The notes: generated by a model from the sequence alone, not told the origin. DNA of 64,000 nt from Bacteroidota bacterium (GCA_021777835.1 JAJYDC010000015.1:18546-82545), one strand, 5' to 3'; shown: positions 9,230 through 18,040, counted from the stretch's first letter. Translations and numbers: made by a program.

Positions 9230-9258
9230 GCACAGACTGATAGTCTGTGCTACGGGGG
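9230..9258. repeat. Solo right-end REP hairpin behind the RAYT gene
   Basis: GCACAGACTGATAGTCTGTG followed by CTACGGGGG matches the right ends of elements A to D, but no left end or core precedes it. Instead the RAYT gene and 46 bases of unique sequence precede it. Together with copy C it encloses the transposase between hairpins. Confidence 0.88.
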
Positions 9259-9596
9259 AAGATATTTTAGTAGTATATGCATAAATATTTTTATGAATGG
9301 AAAAGAACATCGCAGAATTGAGGAAGAAATGTTTTATGCTTAATATCGTTAAAGAATAAAATCGATTTAATAAATAAAATGAGTATTTGTAAAAAACTGC
9401 AAATTGAATTTAAGGGGCGTTTTATTTACGGGTAAGGGTAAATGTATGGTAGCTAGGTAGATCGAGGCTCTGAGAGAAAAAAACGGGCTAAAACCTACGC
9501 TATTTCGTATGGTTTTTTATGGTTGAGTTATTGAATATACAGCATTAAATATTGATGAGACAAATCAAAATAAATTATCAAGAATAATTTAATCCT
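9259..9596. repeat. Long spacer repeat, copy 2
   Basis: These 338 bases are nearly identical to 5649-5972, with about 14 extra bases near the right end (TAAATTATCAAGAA). It follows a right-end hairpin and precedes a left-end hairpin, as in copy 1. It has no coding potential. The terminator-like hairpin recurs at 9490-9518. Confidence 0.85.
9490..9518 (+). terminator. Terminator-like hairpin inside spacer copy 2
   Basis: It has the same AAAACC-TACG / CGTA-t-GGTTTT stem and trailing T-run as in spacer copy 1. It lies about 300 bases downstream of the RAYT stop and on the same strand, so it could end the transposase transcript. Confidence 0.45.
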
Positions 9597-9804
9597 CGTA
9601 GCACAGACTATTAGTCTGTGCCTTAACGTAACTGAAAATGTGAAAGTACTATAAGAACAATGAAATAGTAATCTATTTTAGTTAAATGTTTTGGTGAAAT
9701 AAATTTAAAGTGTTTGAAAGATAAATGACTGATAAATATCATTTATAAAGGTTAAAATTTATTTAGCCGTAATTAAAATGCACAGACTAATAGTCTGTGC
9801 TACG
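9597..9804. repeat. RAYT-associated BIME-like element, copy D
   Basis: Left GTAG hairpin with CACAGACTATTAGTCTGTG, conserved core with a few more substitutions than copies A and B, and inverted right hairpin with CACAGACTAATAGTCTGTG then CTACG; the terminal G-run seen in A to C is replaced by AGGTA. It marks the right border of the repeat island. Confidence 0.88.
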
Positions 9805-10344
9805 AGGTATTTTTAAAATGAGCGATGATTAAAAAAGTTATTATTTCCTTTATCTCTGCAAATTATGGCTTTTCACTAATAAAATAGATATGGAACAAAA
9901 TAGTGATGCGATTACTATGTGTAAAATTATTTCTTAGCCTACTTATAAATGTTTTTCATTATTGATCATCTTTGCCCACTCTGAAACCATGTAAAACAAT
10001 TAATCCAGATGGAAATTAATCATGTCTATTTGTTATAAATAAGGTATTCAAATGAATTTCAAAAATGAAATTTCTGCATTTTGAAGAAGTATTTCATAAA
10101 TTAAATTCCATTCTTGTTCCTTAAACCCTCTTTTATTAAAATAATCATAATTCACTTCAATCTTTTATTAAAATAATAAAAGCTTTATCTATATAATAAA
10201 AATAACTGCTTAATTATTCGTTTTTTTACATGTTCCGGCATGGTATATATTTTGATCTGTTAAAGTCTTAACTTCTTTGCTATTAGTAGTCACTATTTTC
10301 AATATGAATTTAAGTTTACAGATTTAACAGAAAGACTATCTTCT
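9805..10344. other. Gene-free stretch upstream of the GH3 gene
   Basis: No protein-like frame is seen. The 17-base sequence TCTTTTATTAAAATAAT occurs at 10129-10145 and again at 10161-10177, a 32-base period or about three helical turns, roughly 170-215 bases before the beta-glucosidase start. This spacing could suit a regulator binding one face of the helix, but AT-rich chance repetition is possible. No clear promoter or ribosome site was identified. Confidence 0.4.
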
Positions 10345-12501
10345 ATGAAAAAAACATTCGCCGCAATTCAGATAACTATTTTGCTCGCCATGCTCTCTTT
10401 ACCCTCTAAATTATTTGCCCAATCTACTAATACTGTTTATTTAGATCCAAAACAACCCGTTGAGGCTAGGGTTAAAGATCTTCTTAGCAGAATGACTTTG
10501 GATGAGAAGATAGGGCAGATGACGCAGGTCGATAAAGACGCGGTGATAAATAATAAATCAGATATTGTTAAGTATTTTATGGGATCAATTTTAAGCGGCG
10601 GAGATTCTGATATAGGCGATAATAAAACTGTTACCTGGGCTAATTTATACGATTCGCTGCAAAGTTATGCTTTGCAGACTAGATTGAAGATTCCTATCAT
10701 ATATGGTATTGACGCTGTACACGGGAATAATAATATTTATGGAGCGACAATATTTCCTCATAATATAGGTATGGGCTGCACAAGAGATACATCTCTTGTC
10801 AAAGAAGAGGGAAGGGTAACGTCGGAAGAGCTTGCTGCTACAGGTATAAATTGGACCTTTGCTCCTTGCATTGCTGTTGTAAGAAATGAAAGATGGGGAC
10901 GTACTTACGAAGGTTTTGGCGAGTCCACTGACTTAGTATCTGAATTTGGCGCTGCTGAAATTGAAGGCTTCCAGGGTGATACTCTCTCTGGTCATATGAG
11001 TATCTTAGCATGCGCTAAACACTATCTCGGCGACGGCGGTACTTTTAACGGAATTGACCAGGGCAATACTGTAGATGATGAAGCTACTATAAGAAAATTA
11101 TTCTTGCCTCCTTACATTTCGGCAATTAAAGCGGGCGTAGGAAGCGTTATGGCTTCTTACAGCAGCATAAATGGTCAAAAGATGCATGGTAGTAAATATT
11201 GGCTTACGGATGTTCTAAAGGATGAATTAGGTTTTAAGGGATTCATAGTATCTGATTGGAGCGCAATTGATCAATTGGGAAGTAATTTCGAAGATGATGT
11301 AGATAAATCAATAAATGCCGGTATTGATATGGTAATGCTGCCTATGAAGTATAAAGAATTTTATAAGGCAATGAATGTTCTTGTCAGCACAGGTAAAATA
11401 CCGATGTCACGAATTGATGACGCAGTTTCTAGAATTCTAACTATAAAATTTGAGCTTGGACTATTTGAGAAGCATTTTGCCGATAGATCATTGATCGATT
11501 CGGTGGGTTCATTTAGTCATCGTCAGGTTGCCCGGCAGTGCGTTAGAGAGTCTCTAGTTCTATTAAAAAGGAAAGATGGAGTTTTACCTATCCCCAAAGA
11601 AAATACAAGGATTCTTGTGGCAGGTGATCATGCAGATAATGTCGGTTATCAATGCGGAGGCTGGACTATTACCTGGCAGGGTAAAGGTGGAAATTTAACT
11701 CCGGGAACTACAATACTCCAGGGTATGTTTGCAGCAGCTCCTAATGATAAAATTGTTTATTCGGAAAACGGAGACTTCTCAAATACAAAAGCAGATTATT
11801 CAGTGGTTGTAATTGGGGAAAAGCCATATGCAGAAGGCAGAGGAGATGCATCAGATCTAAATCTTTCTAAATCAGATATAGACTTAATCAAGAAGATGAA
11901 AAGCTATGGTAATCCTGTCGTTGTTATTCTAATAAGCGGCAGACCTATGATTCTTGAACCTATATTACACTTCTCTGACGCAATAATAGCCGCATGGCTT
12001 CCCGGAACCGAAGGCGAAGGTATCTCAGATGTTCTTTTCGGTGATTATGCGCCAAAGGGTAGACTGTCTCATTCCTGGTTGAAAAGCATGAGCCAGCTCC
12101 CTATTAACGTAGGTGATAGTGTGTATCATCCTTTGTTCCCTTATGGTTACGGTATTACAACCTTCAACAATTCTACTAAAGGTTCTGCCCCTGTAATTCT
12201 ATCCGCGATTGTTAAGAAGGATGGGAAGCATATAGAATTAACATTCAATAAACCAATGTCGGATATCTCATTAAACGGAGAAGATTTTAAATTGAATAAG
12301 AATGGCTTGCCTATAAAGGAAATGATTGAGCCATATATAAAGAAAGATGATAATACCACTATTATTTTATCAGTCAGCAAAGGTTTTGCAGATAATGACA
12401 CAGTCTCTGTATCTTATAATTCCGGTAAGGTTAAAGCTGCTGATGGCGGTTTGCTTGAGCATTTTGAAGGATTTAAAATTTATAATTGGGTGTCTAATTA
12501 A
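10345..12501 (+). CDS. Beta-glucosidase-type glycoside hydrolase family 3, secreted
   Basis: The protein has 718 residues. A signal peptide runs through about residue 26 (ending KLFAQ). The GH3 N-terminal barrel has IDAVHGNNNIYGATIFPHNIG, the substrate-binding region CAKHYLGDGGT and the nucleophile Asp304 in VSDWSAI. The alpha/beta sandwich domain follows (RILVAGDHADNVG, GGWTITWQG, GEKPYAEGRGD). The last 100 residues form an extra Ig-like domain (VILSAIVKKDGKHIELTFNK) of the kind that anchors or spaces secreted enzymes. It would hydrolyse terminal beta-linked glucose from oligosaccharides outside the inner membrane. The gene stands alone and is followed by a strong terminator. Exact linkage specificity is not readable. 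Confidence 0.92.
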   Translation: MKKTFAAIQITILLAMLSLPSKLFAQSTNTVYLDPKQPVEARVKDLLSRMTLDEKIGQMTQVDKDAVINNKSDIVKYFMGSILSGGDSDIGDNKTVTWANLYDSLQSYALQTRLKIPIIYGIDAVHGNNNIYGATIFPHNIGMGCTRDTSLVKEEGRVTSEELAATGINWTFAPCIAVVRNERWGRTYEGFGESTDLVSEFGAAEIEGFQGDTLSGHMSILACAKHYLGDGGTFNGIDQGNTVDDEATIRKLFLPPYISAIKAGVGSVMASYSSINGQKMHGSKYWLTDVLKDELGFKGFIVSDWSAIDQLGSNFEDDVDKSINAGIDMVMLPMKYKEFYKAMNVLVSTGKIPMSRIDDAVSRILTIKFELGLFEKHFADRSLIDSVGSFSHRQVARQCVRESLVLLKRKDGVLPIPKENTRILVAGDHADNVGYQCGGWTITWQGKGGNLTPGTTILQGMFAAAPNDKIVYSENGDFSNTKADYSVVVIGEKPYAEGRGDASDLNLSKSDIDLIKKMKSYGNPVVVILISGRPMILEPILHFSDAIIAAWLPGTEGEGISDVLFGDYAPKGRLSHSWLKSMSQLPINVGDSVYHPLFPYGYGITTFNNSTKGSAPVILSAIVKKDGKHIELTFNKPMSDISLNGEDFKLNKNGLPIKEMIEPYIKKDDNTTIILSVSKGFADNDTVSVSYNSGKVKAADGGLLEHFEGFKIYNWVSN

Positions 12502-12632
12502 GGTTATAATAGACGGGCTAATCTGTTATATTAAACAAGTTAGTCACTGTTAGATAAATAATCTTAGGGTTAGCTGATAGCAGAAGGGCAAGCTTCACTT
12601 TAAGATTAGAAATAATTTTCATTGCTTCATAC

Positions 12633-12677
12633 AATATCCCGGAAACAAATTATATTTGACAACCGGGATATTTTTTT
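12633..12677 (+). terminator. Rho-independent terminator after the GH3 gene
   Basis: AATATCCCGG (12633-12642) pairs perfectly with CCGGGATATT (12663-12672) across a 20-base loop and is followed by a run of T. It lies 131 bases after the GH3 stop and ahead of the next gene. Confidence 0.75.
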
Positions 12678-12740
12678 ATAGACTTGCCTATGTGAATTTT
12701 GTGTTAGTAGTTACTGAATAAATGGAAAAAAATAAAAGAA

Positions 12741-13226
12741 ATGTACACTAAAGTTAAAAGTCTAAGTCAAATCGAGATCGTAGAATCATTAGCAAGAGAA
12801 ATTTGGACTGAACATTATACTCCAATAATAGGGGAAAAGCAGGTCGCTTACATGCTCGAAAAGTTCCAATCTCAACAGGCCATTGCAAGTCAAATTGACG
12901 GCGGCTATGAATACTTTATCATTACAGAAGTGAATAAGTCAATCGGCTATCTCAGTATAATATCAAAAGTTAACGAACTATTCTTAAGCAAAATATATAT
13001 TAAATCGACCGAACGCGGCAGAGGGTATGCAAGGCAAGCAATTCAGTTTGTGGAGGGATTAGCAAAGGACAAGGGATTAAGCAAGATTGCCTTAACAGTC
13101 AATAAGAATAACCTCGATACAATTAAAGTCTATAAGAAAATTGGCTTCAAGAATATTGGATCAATTGTCCAGGATATTGGTGGTGGCTTCGTTATGGATG
13201 ACTATGAAATGGTAAAAAATATATAG
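12741..13226 (+). CDS. GNAT family N-acetyltransferase
   Basis: The protein has 161 residues. The acetyl-CoA loop reads ERGRGYARQAIQFVEGLA (motif A, about residues 95-112), followed by LTVNKNNLDTIKVYKKIGFKN, the usual motif B with the YKKxGF ending. Such enzymes acetylate an amine on a small molecule or protein in the cytoplasm. The C-terminal GGGFVMDDYEMVK is common in uncharacterised single-gene GNATs of this group. Substrate unknown. It starts at the ATG at 12741 after an A-rich leader with no strong ribosome site. Confidence 0.85.
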   Translation: MYTKVKSLSQIEIVESLAREIWTEHYTPIIGEKQVAYMLEKFQSQQAIASQIDGGYEYFIITEVNKSIGYLSIISKVNELFLSKIYIKSTERGRGYARQAIQFVEGLAKDKGLSKIALTVNKNNLDTIKVYKKIGFKNIGSIVQDIGGGFVMDDYEMVKNI

Positions 13227-13346
13227 CATTCATATCATCATCCATTTTCAATAATCCATATTCCATCCCCCATATCATGCTTTTAGATTCTACTCCTGAT
13301 CGTTATATTTACGATCACAATAATCAAACTAACGGATACAACTAAG

Positions 13347-13700
13347 ATGAAAAAATCAACATCGGATACGCGCAAGTACCGCACAGATATGAACGATAAA
13401 ATATTGAATTCAGGGTTTAGAGATTATAATAAATTCTTTGCTCTTGACAATAAAGCATATATCAACGGAGCATTGCCCGCTAAGACAAAAGAATTAATGG
13501 GGCTAGTTGCCTCAATGGTTTTGCGATGCAATGATTGCATCTTTTATCATATCGACAGATCAATTCAAGAAGGCGCTACGAAGGAGGAGCTATATGAAAG
13601 CTTTAATATTGCCCTTATCGTAGGAGGCTCTATTGTAATCCCTCACTTAAGATATGCTTTCGAAGTGACAGAAGATATATTTAATGAAGCAAAATCTTAG
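13347..13700 (+). CDS. Carboxymuconolactone decarboxylase/AhpD-like protein
   Basis: The protein has 117 residues. It carries the complete AhpD-type signature E-x11-C-x2-C-x3-H: Glu49, Cys61, Cys64 and His68 in LRCNDCIFYHID. This motif supports thiol-based peroxidase or disulfide-reductase activity; true decarboxylases lack it. The remainder (IALIVGGSIVIPHLRYAFE) is the standard helical fold, which usually forms trimers or hexamers. The gene is monocistronic in appearance, with its own leader of 120 bases. A second, longer member of the family is encoded at 58376-58834. Confidence 0.85.
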   Translation: MKKSTSDTRKYRTDMNDKILNSGFRDYNKFFALDNKAYINGALPAKTKELMGLVASMVLRCNDCIFYHIDRSIQEGATKEELYESFNIALIVGGSIVIPHLRYAFEVTEDIFNEAKS

Positions 13701-13749
13701 TAGTATCATTTAGGAAAATTTTCAATTATTTAAAACTTACGGGAGTGTA

Positions 13750-14004
13750 ATGCATATAATAGGGTATATTGGGTTAGTCACTTTGGCAGCAAGCTGGATA
13801 CCGCAAACATTTGACACAATTAAAGAAAAATATTGCAGAGTAAATGGATATTTTCTTGTCCTTAACAGCATAGGAAGTTTCTCGCTTATGCTATATTCTT
13901 TTTTCTTAGGTGATGTAGTATTTTCTGTACTAAATTCTATGACCTCCGTCGGCGCACTTATCAATATTTTTTATAAGATTAGATCCGGGAATTCCAAAAA
14001 ATGA
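13750..14004 (+). CDS. PQ-loop (SemiSWEET-like) small membrane protein
   Basis: The protein has 84 residues and three membrane segments. The PQ-loop motif is SWIPQTFDTIK near residues 19-29, with a second conserved NSIGSFSLMLYS segment and an FSVLNSMTS third helix. SemiSWEETs dimerise to form a sugar or small-solute channel; other short PQ-loop proteins have unknown cargo. GGGAGTG lies just before the ATG. The stop overlaps the start of the RdgB gene (ATGA at 14001-14004), so the two are translationally coupled. Confidence 0.8.
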   Translation: MHIIGYIGLVTLAASWIPQTFDTIKEKYCRVNGYFLVLNSIGSFSLMLYSFFLGDVVFSVLNSMTSVGALINIFYKIRSGNSKK

Positions 14005-14576
14005 GGCATTTAATTTTTGCGTCTAAAAATAAAGGAAAAATATTTGAAGTTTCTAAAATTCTTGGAAAACAAGATTTTGATATTGTCTCTTTATTAGGGA
14101 TTGATCTCCCCGACATTATCGAAAGCGGTTCGACTTTTGAAGAAAACGCAAAGATTAAAGCTGAGACTGTTTTCAATAATTTAGAGATTCCTACTATTGC
14201 CGATGATTCCGGGCTGGTAGTCGAGCAGTTAGATGGCAGACCGGGTGTATATTCAGCTCGCTATTCCGGAGAAGGAGCTACCGATAAGGAAAATAATGAA
14301 AAGCTTTTATTAGAACTCCGAAATTTTCCGGGTAAGCATAAAGCTAAATATGTCTGTGTTGCGGTTTATTATGATGGTAAGAATTATTTTTCGGCTTATG
14401 GAGAAATACACGGAGAAATTATTAAAGAAGGAAAGGGCAATAACGGATTTGGTTATGATCCTTTATTCGTACCGGATGGATATAAGAAAACAATGGCTCA
14501 ATTGACTATAGAAGAGAAAAATAAAATTAGTCATAGGGCAATTGCCTTTAATGAATTGAAAAAATTAATTAAATAA
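14001..14576 (+). CDS. rdgB: XTP/dITP diphosphatase (RdgB/HAM1)
   Basis: The protein has 191 residues. The N-terminus has LIFASKNKGKIFEV, the SxNxxK substrate motif, followed by GSTFEENAKIKA, IADDSGLVV, GRPGVYSARYSG and the C-terminal GNNGFGYDPLFVPDG and ISHRAIAF. The enzyme cleaves non-canonical purine nucleoside triphosphates such as dITP and XTP to monophosphates, keeping them out of DNA. Length and motifs are complete. It overlaps the PQ-loop gene by four bases and is followed 17 bases later by a lipoprotein gene with an AAAGGAG ribosome site. Confidence 0.95.
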   Translation: MRHLIFASKNKGKIFEVSKILGKQDFDIVSLLGIDLPDIIESGSTFEENAKIKAETVFNNLEIPTIADDSGLVVEQLDGRPGVYSARYSGEGATDKENNEKLLLELRNFPGKHKAKYVCVAVYYDGKNYFSAYGEIHGEIIKEGKGNNGFGYDPLFVPDGYKKTMAQLTIEEKNKISHRAIAFNELKKLIK

Positions 14577-14593
14577 AAAATAAAGGAGTAAAT

Positions 14594-15385
14594 ATGAAAA
14601 ATAAAATATTATTGTTTGTCGTAATTGCGTCAACAGTTGTATTGCTCAACGCCTGCAAGTCAAGTAACTCTGTTAATGCAAATGCAGCGGTTGGGACATC
14701 AATTTATTTCCCTAATGGCGACGGCAGTAGTTATAAATATGATGTTCAGTCATCTAATTCATCCGGTTCGGCGACGGGCACTAGATCTACATCTTATAAC
14801 GGTACTTCCCTTGTCGGCGGGGTTACATTCCAGAAAGAGGTCGATACTTTAGCGTTTAGTACTGGTATTAGTACTGCTGTTTCTTACTTCAGGGTTTCAA
14901 ACTCGGAGGTCGATTATTTCCTTGATACTACGGGATTGTCGGCTTCTATCCCGGATTCTTTAATTAAATACTTGTCTTTTAGCTCATCATTAAAAGCATT
15001 AGAATTTCCTTTCCAAAGCGGGCAGACATGGGATGTCTTTGATATGGCTCTAAAGATAGGTTCTTTCAGCGTTCCGGTAATAAATGTAACTGCAAGTTAT
15101 TTGGGAACACAACCGCTGACTTTAACCCTGAACGGAACACAATCAACATATACTGCTGCACAAGTTAATTATGTTCTGACTCTAACTATTCCGAATACTT
15201 CAAACCCTTTAGCAACTCCTACTAAATCAACTTACTCTGCTCAGGCTTGGTTAGTCCAAAATATAGGAATTGTAAAGTGGCAAGGAAGCGGTGCAGTGTT
15301 CAGTGCTTTCAGCGGTAATGGCGTTAGTCTAGGCGATACGACTACTACCGTAACCCAGACTTTGGTTTCATATAGTCTCAAATAA
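14594..15385 (+). CDS. Hypothetical lipoprotein
   Basis: The protein has 263 residues. A lipoprotein signal ends in VVLLNAC with Cys21 as the lipidation site. The mature part is rich in Ser, Thr and Gly with short beta strands and no recognised domain. TAAAGGAG precedes the ATG closely. It follows rdgB by 17 bases. Its stop lies 14 bases from the 3' end of the converging ubiE-like gene. No function can be assigned; it should sit in the outer or inner membrane facing the periplasm. Confidence 0.8.
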   Translation: MKNKILLFVVIASTVVLLNACKSSNSVNANAAVGTSIYFPNGDGSSYKYDVQSSNSSGSATGTRSTSYNGTSLVGGVTFQKEVDTLAFSTGISTAVSYFRVSNSEVDYFLDTTGLSASIPDSLIKYLSFSSSLKALEFPFQSGQTWDVFDMALKIGSFSVPVINVTASYLGTQPLTLTLNGTQSTYTAAQVNYVLTLTIPNTSNPLATPTKSTYSAQAWLVQNIGIVKWQGSGAVFSAFSGNGVSLGDTTTTVTQTLVSYSLK

Positions 15386-15399
15386 ATTATTTGAAAGCC

Positions 15400-16083
15400 T
15401 TACTTTGTTGCAATTATTACTTGCACAATCCCAAGTGTTAAGTAATACTTTTCAATTTTTCTAAAGCCCGAATTTTGAAGAAGTTCGGGCAAATTTATTT
15501 TCTCATCAAATTCTTCTACTGAATTGGGAAGGTACTTGTATGCTTCCTTATCTCCTGAAACTACCCCACCTATAAGCGGCAATATCCTTTTGAAGTAAAA
15601 CTTGTATAACCGCTTGAATATTGGATTAGACGGCATTCTAAATTCTATGACTGTCGCTTTGCCGTTCTTTTTAAGAGCACTATAAAACGAATTGAAACCT
15701 TCCTGTATATCGTAAAAATTTCTAACGCCGAATGCTACTGTTATATTAGTTACGGATTCATCCTTCACCGGCATATTCTCAGCAACCATTTGGAAATTGC
15801 TTCCGCTTATCCAATTACTTTTTTTAGTAAACAGTCTAAGCATGTTCATTGAGAAATCTGCGCCTAAAATTTTTTTGACTCCCTGTCTTCTTGCCTCTAT
15901 TGCTACATCTCCGGTTCCGCAAGCTACGTCAAGTAGTATTGATTCAGTGCTCAATCCCGTTAGCTTAAGTGCTTTTCTTCTCCAATAGTGGTCGGTTCCA
16001 AAGCTTAATAAATGGTTTAAGAAATCATAACGGAAAGCTATTGAATCAAAGATCTTTTTTACTTTATTTTTTTTATCACTCAT
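15400..16083 (-). CDS. menG: Demethylmenaquinone methyltransferase (UbiE/MenG)
   Basis: The protein has 227 residues. It opens with KVKKIFDSIAFRYDFLNHLL, the UbiE signature, followed by DHYWRRKALK, the SAM site VACGTGDVA and TVAFGVRNFYDIQEGF, then the late motif KNGKATVIEF. It methylates the quinone ring in the last step of menaquinone (and in some bacteria ubiquinone) synthesis, at the membrane surface. With no sign of ubiquinone genes, menaquinone is the likely product. It starts 5 bases after the stop of the PAP2 gene on the same strand. Confidence 0.92.
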   Translation of the reverse strand: MSDKKNKVKKIFDSIAFRYDFLNHLLSFGTDHYWRRKALKLTGLSTESILLDVACGTGDVAIEARRQGVKKILGADFSMNMLRLFTKKSNWISGSNFQMVAENMPVKDESVTNITVAFGVRNFYDIQEGFNSFYSALKKNGKATVIEFRMPSNPIFKRLYKFYFKRILPLIGGVVSGDKEAYKYLPNSVEEFDEKINLPELLQNSGFRKIEKYYLTLGIVQVIIATK

Positions 16084-16088
16084 AATAT

Positions 16089-17054
16089 TTACTTATTTGG
16101 TCTTTTATATAGATCATATTTAAACTCTTCTTTCCCCAACTGCCTCTGCCACCAATTAAAGATATACCTTCCGGTCCAGATAGAAAAAATCATAAAGGCT
16201 AATCCGCCTATCAAATCAATTACATAATGATACCACAGATAAACTGTAGCAAAAATCAAAAGTGTTCCGATTGGTATAAAGAAATAACGTGAGCGGCTTT
16301 TTAATTTAACCGAAAGATACATAATAATTAAAGTTATCATTGTGTGCCCGCTAGGAAATACATCACGTTGTACTATAGCCGCTGGATTTACCGTACCCGC
16401 AGGTATTGACTCTCCCGCATCAATAAAATCTCTTAAATATGGTGTAAGCCATAATCCGGGTAGTTTTTGATTTAGAAAAGAGAAGTGATGAAGCGTGAAT
16501 CTAGGCCCTATACCCGGTAACGCGAAATATCCAAGATATGATAAGTAAAATCCGTAAATAATTGAAAAGACTGCATAATCAAGTTCAAGGTATCGCTTGT
16601 CTCTTAAGAAGGCTAAACCCAAAATAATCGGAAGTAAATAAAACATGCTGTATACAATCTGCAGAATTTCAGTCAATAGAGGGAATGAATATTTTAATAA
16701 AAATGCTGCCGGGTCTCCTCCAAACATCCATCTGTCTATTCTTATAAAAAGCCAATCGTAGTCATGCTGTCTAATCGGCTCAACTAGATAATATAATTCC
16801 TTGAATGTTAATAGGATTATAGGAGCTATATACCAGTAGTGCATAATGCGCCAGAACCTGTTGTCATGCTTAAATTCAAAAAATGCAATTGTAATTGCTA
16901 AAACTATTATTAAAAGGTTTACCATATCCCATAACAGCCAGTTAGTTACCTCGTTATGGAAGACCAGATTAAGAATAATTAAGAATATATAAAATACAAC
17001 AACTACTAAGTCATATGCTTTTAGTTTGTAAAGAAAAGTTTTAAGTAAGTTCAT
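16089..17054 (-). CDS. PAP2-type membrane phosphatase/phosphotransferase
   Basis: The protein has 321 residues with about eight membrane segments. The PAP2 catalytic motifs are visible: GIGPRFTL, FPSGHTMI and YLWYHYVIDLIGG, in the arrangement seen in inositolphosphotransferase/AUR1-like proteins rather than soluble phosphatases. Members move phosphate or a phospho-head-group on lipids at the outer side of the inner membrane. It sits between ksgA and menG on the same strand (5 bases before menG), which suggests co-transcription without shared function. The lipid substrate is not readable. Confidence 0.8.
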   Translation of the reverse strand: MNLLKTFLYKLKAYDLVVVVFYIFLIILNLVFHNEVTNWLLWDMVNLLIIVLAITIAFFEFKHDNRFWRIMHYWYIAPIILLTFKELYYLVEPIRQHDYDWLFIRIDRWMFGGDPAAFLLKYSFPLLTEILQIVYSMFYLLPIILGLAFLRDKRYLELDYAVFSIIYGFYLSYLGYFALPGIGPRFTLHHFSFLNQKLPGLWLTPYLRDFIDAGESIPAGTVNPAAIVQRDVFPSGHTMITLIIMYLSVKLKSRSRYFFIPIGTLLIFATVYLWYHYVIDLIGGLAFMIFSIWTGRYIFNWWQRQLGKEEFKYDLYKRPNK

Positions 17055-17087
17055 CCGCTGAATTGAGTAAAATGTTTTGTAAGTGAT

Positions 17088-17885
17088 TTAGTTATCGTTA
17101 AACCGGGATTTTTCATAAGTAAATTTTGTAAGCATTAAAAAGTTATCTATCGTTAATTGCTCGGCGCGTAAAGATAAATCAATTCCGCATCCTTCAAAAT
17201 TTAGGTTTCCAAATATACTATTACTTAATGAATTTTTTAAAGTCTTCCTTCGATTGCCGAATGCTGCCTTTACAACTTTTATAAAATAAATTTTCTCTTC
17301 CGGCAGCAGATCGCAATTCTTAAAGCGAAGATGAATTACAGCAGAAAATACTTTTGGCTTTGGGTAAAAGACGTTAGGCGAGACCTTAAAGCAAAATTCT
17401 ACATCGGCGAAATATTGCATTAATACTGCAAGTATGCCGTAGTCTTTTGTCCCTCGCTTGGCATTTATTCTTTGTGCTACTTCATATTGAATCATTAAAA
17501 CAGCGTCATTTACGTAATTAGTGTTCTCAATAAGCTTAAAAAGTATGGGTGATGTTAAGTTGTATGGAATATTACCGGCAACTCTTACTTTTGACTTTTC
17601 ATCTTTGGATAGTTTTTCTATATCGAAGTCTAATATATCCCGCGTAATTAAATGTAAACCTGGAAATTTGGCCAGAAGACTTTCAATTACTCTTTCGTCT
17701 ATTTCAATGGCTATTAAATTGTCTACCTTCTCTATAAGAAATTTAGTCAGTGCGCCAAACCCGGGACCGATTTCAATTAGCAAATCATCCTTTTTCGGAT
17801 TAATTTCATCCGCTATCTTCCTTAGTATATTATCATCAGCAAGGTAGTTTTGACCGAATCTTTTTAAAGGTCTAATATGTTCCAT
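17088..17885 (-). CDS. rsmA: 16S rRNA dimethyladenosine transferase (RsmA/KsgA)
   Basis: The protein has 265 residues. It begins LKRFGQNYLADDNILRKI, then has the SAM motif IEIGPGFGALTK and the adenine-site motif NIPYNLTSPILFK, with AFGNRRKTLKN in the C-terminal helical domain. It dimethylates two adjacent adenines near the 3' end of 16S rRNA during small-subunit maturation. It heads the minus-strand group rsmA-PAP2-menG and is divergent from the ROK gene, with a 159-base shared promoter region. Confidence 0.95.
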   Translation of the reverse strand: MEHIRPLKRFGQNYLADDNILRKIADEINPKKDDLLIEIGPGFGALTKFLIEKVDNLIAIEIDERVIESLLAKFPGLHLITRDILDFDIEKLSKDEKSKVRVAGNIPYNLTSPILFKLIENTNYVNDAVLMIQYEVAQRINAKRGTKDYGILAVLMQYFADVEFCFKVSPNVFYPKPKVFSAVIHLRFKNCDLLPEEKIYFIKVVKAAFGNRRKTLKNSLSNSIFGNLNFEGCGIDLSLRAEQLTIDNFLMLTKFTYEKSRFNDN

Positions 17886-18034
17886 TGTTAATTGGTTGTT
17901 TTGCTTTGACTAAGTTATTAAAAATGACGCAGCAATAATAATTAAATTTAGACCAATTTCTCTTTTGAAAACAAAATTAATATTTGTAATTTATAAATTA
18001 ACAATCATGTCTTATGTATCCATTTTTTATATTC

Positions 18035-18040
18035 AGGAGG
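18035..18040 (+). promoter_or_regulatory. Ribosome binding site that decides a CTG start
   Basis: AGGAGG stands four bases before CTG at 18045. It is 34 bases from the first in-frame ATG, much too far for that codon. The strength and position of this site are the main argument that the ROK gene starts at CTG. Confidence 0.65.

Noticed and set aside
5437..9804. CRISPR-like array
   Set aside because: The repeats are over 200 bases long with internal hairpins and the spacers are identical to each other, so this is a mobile-repeat array.
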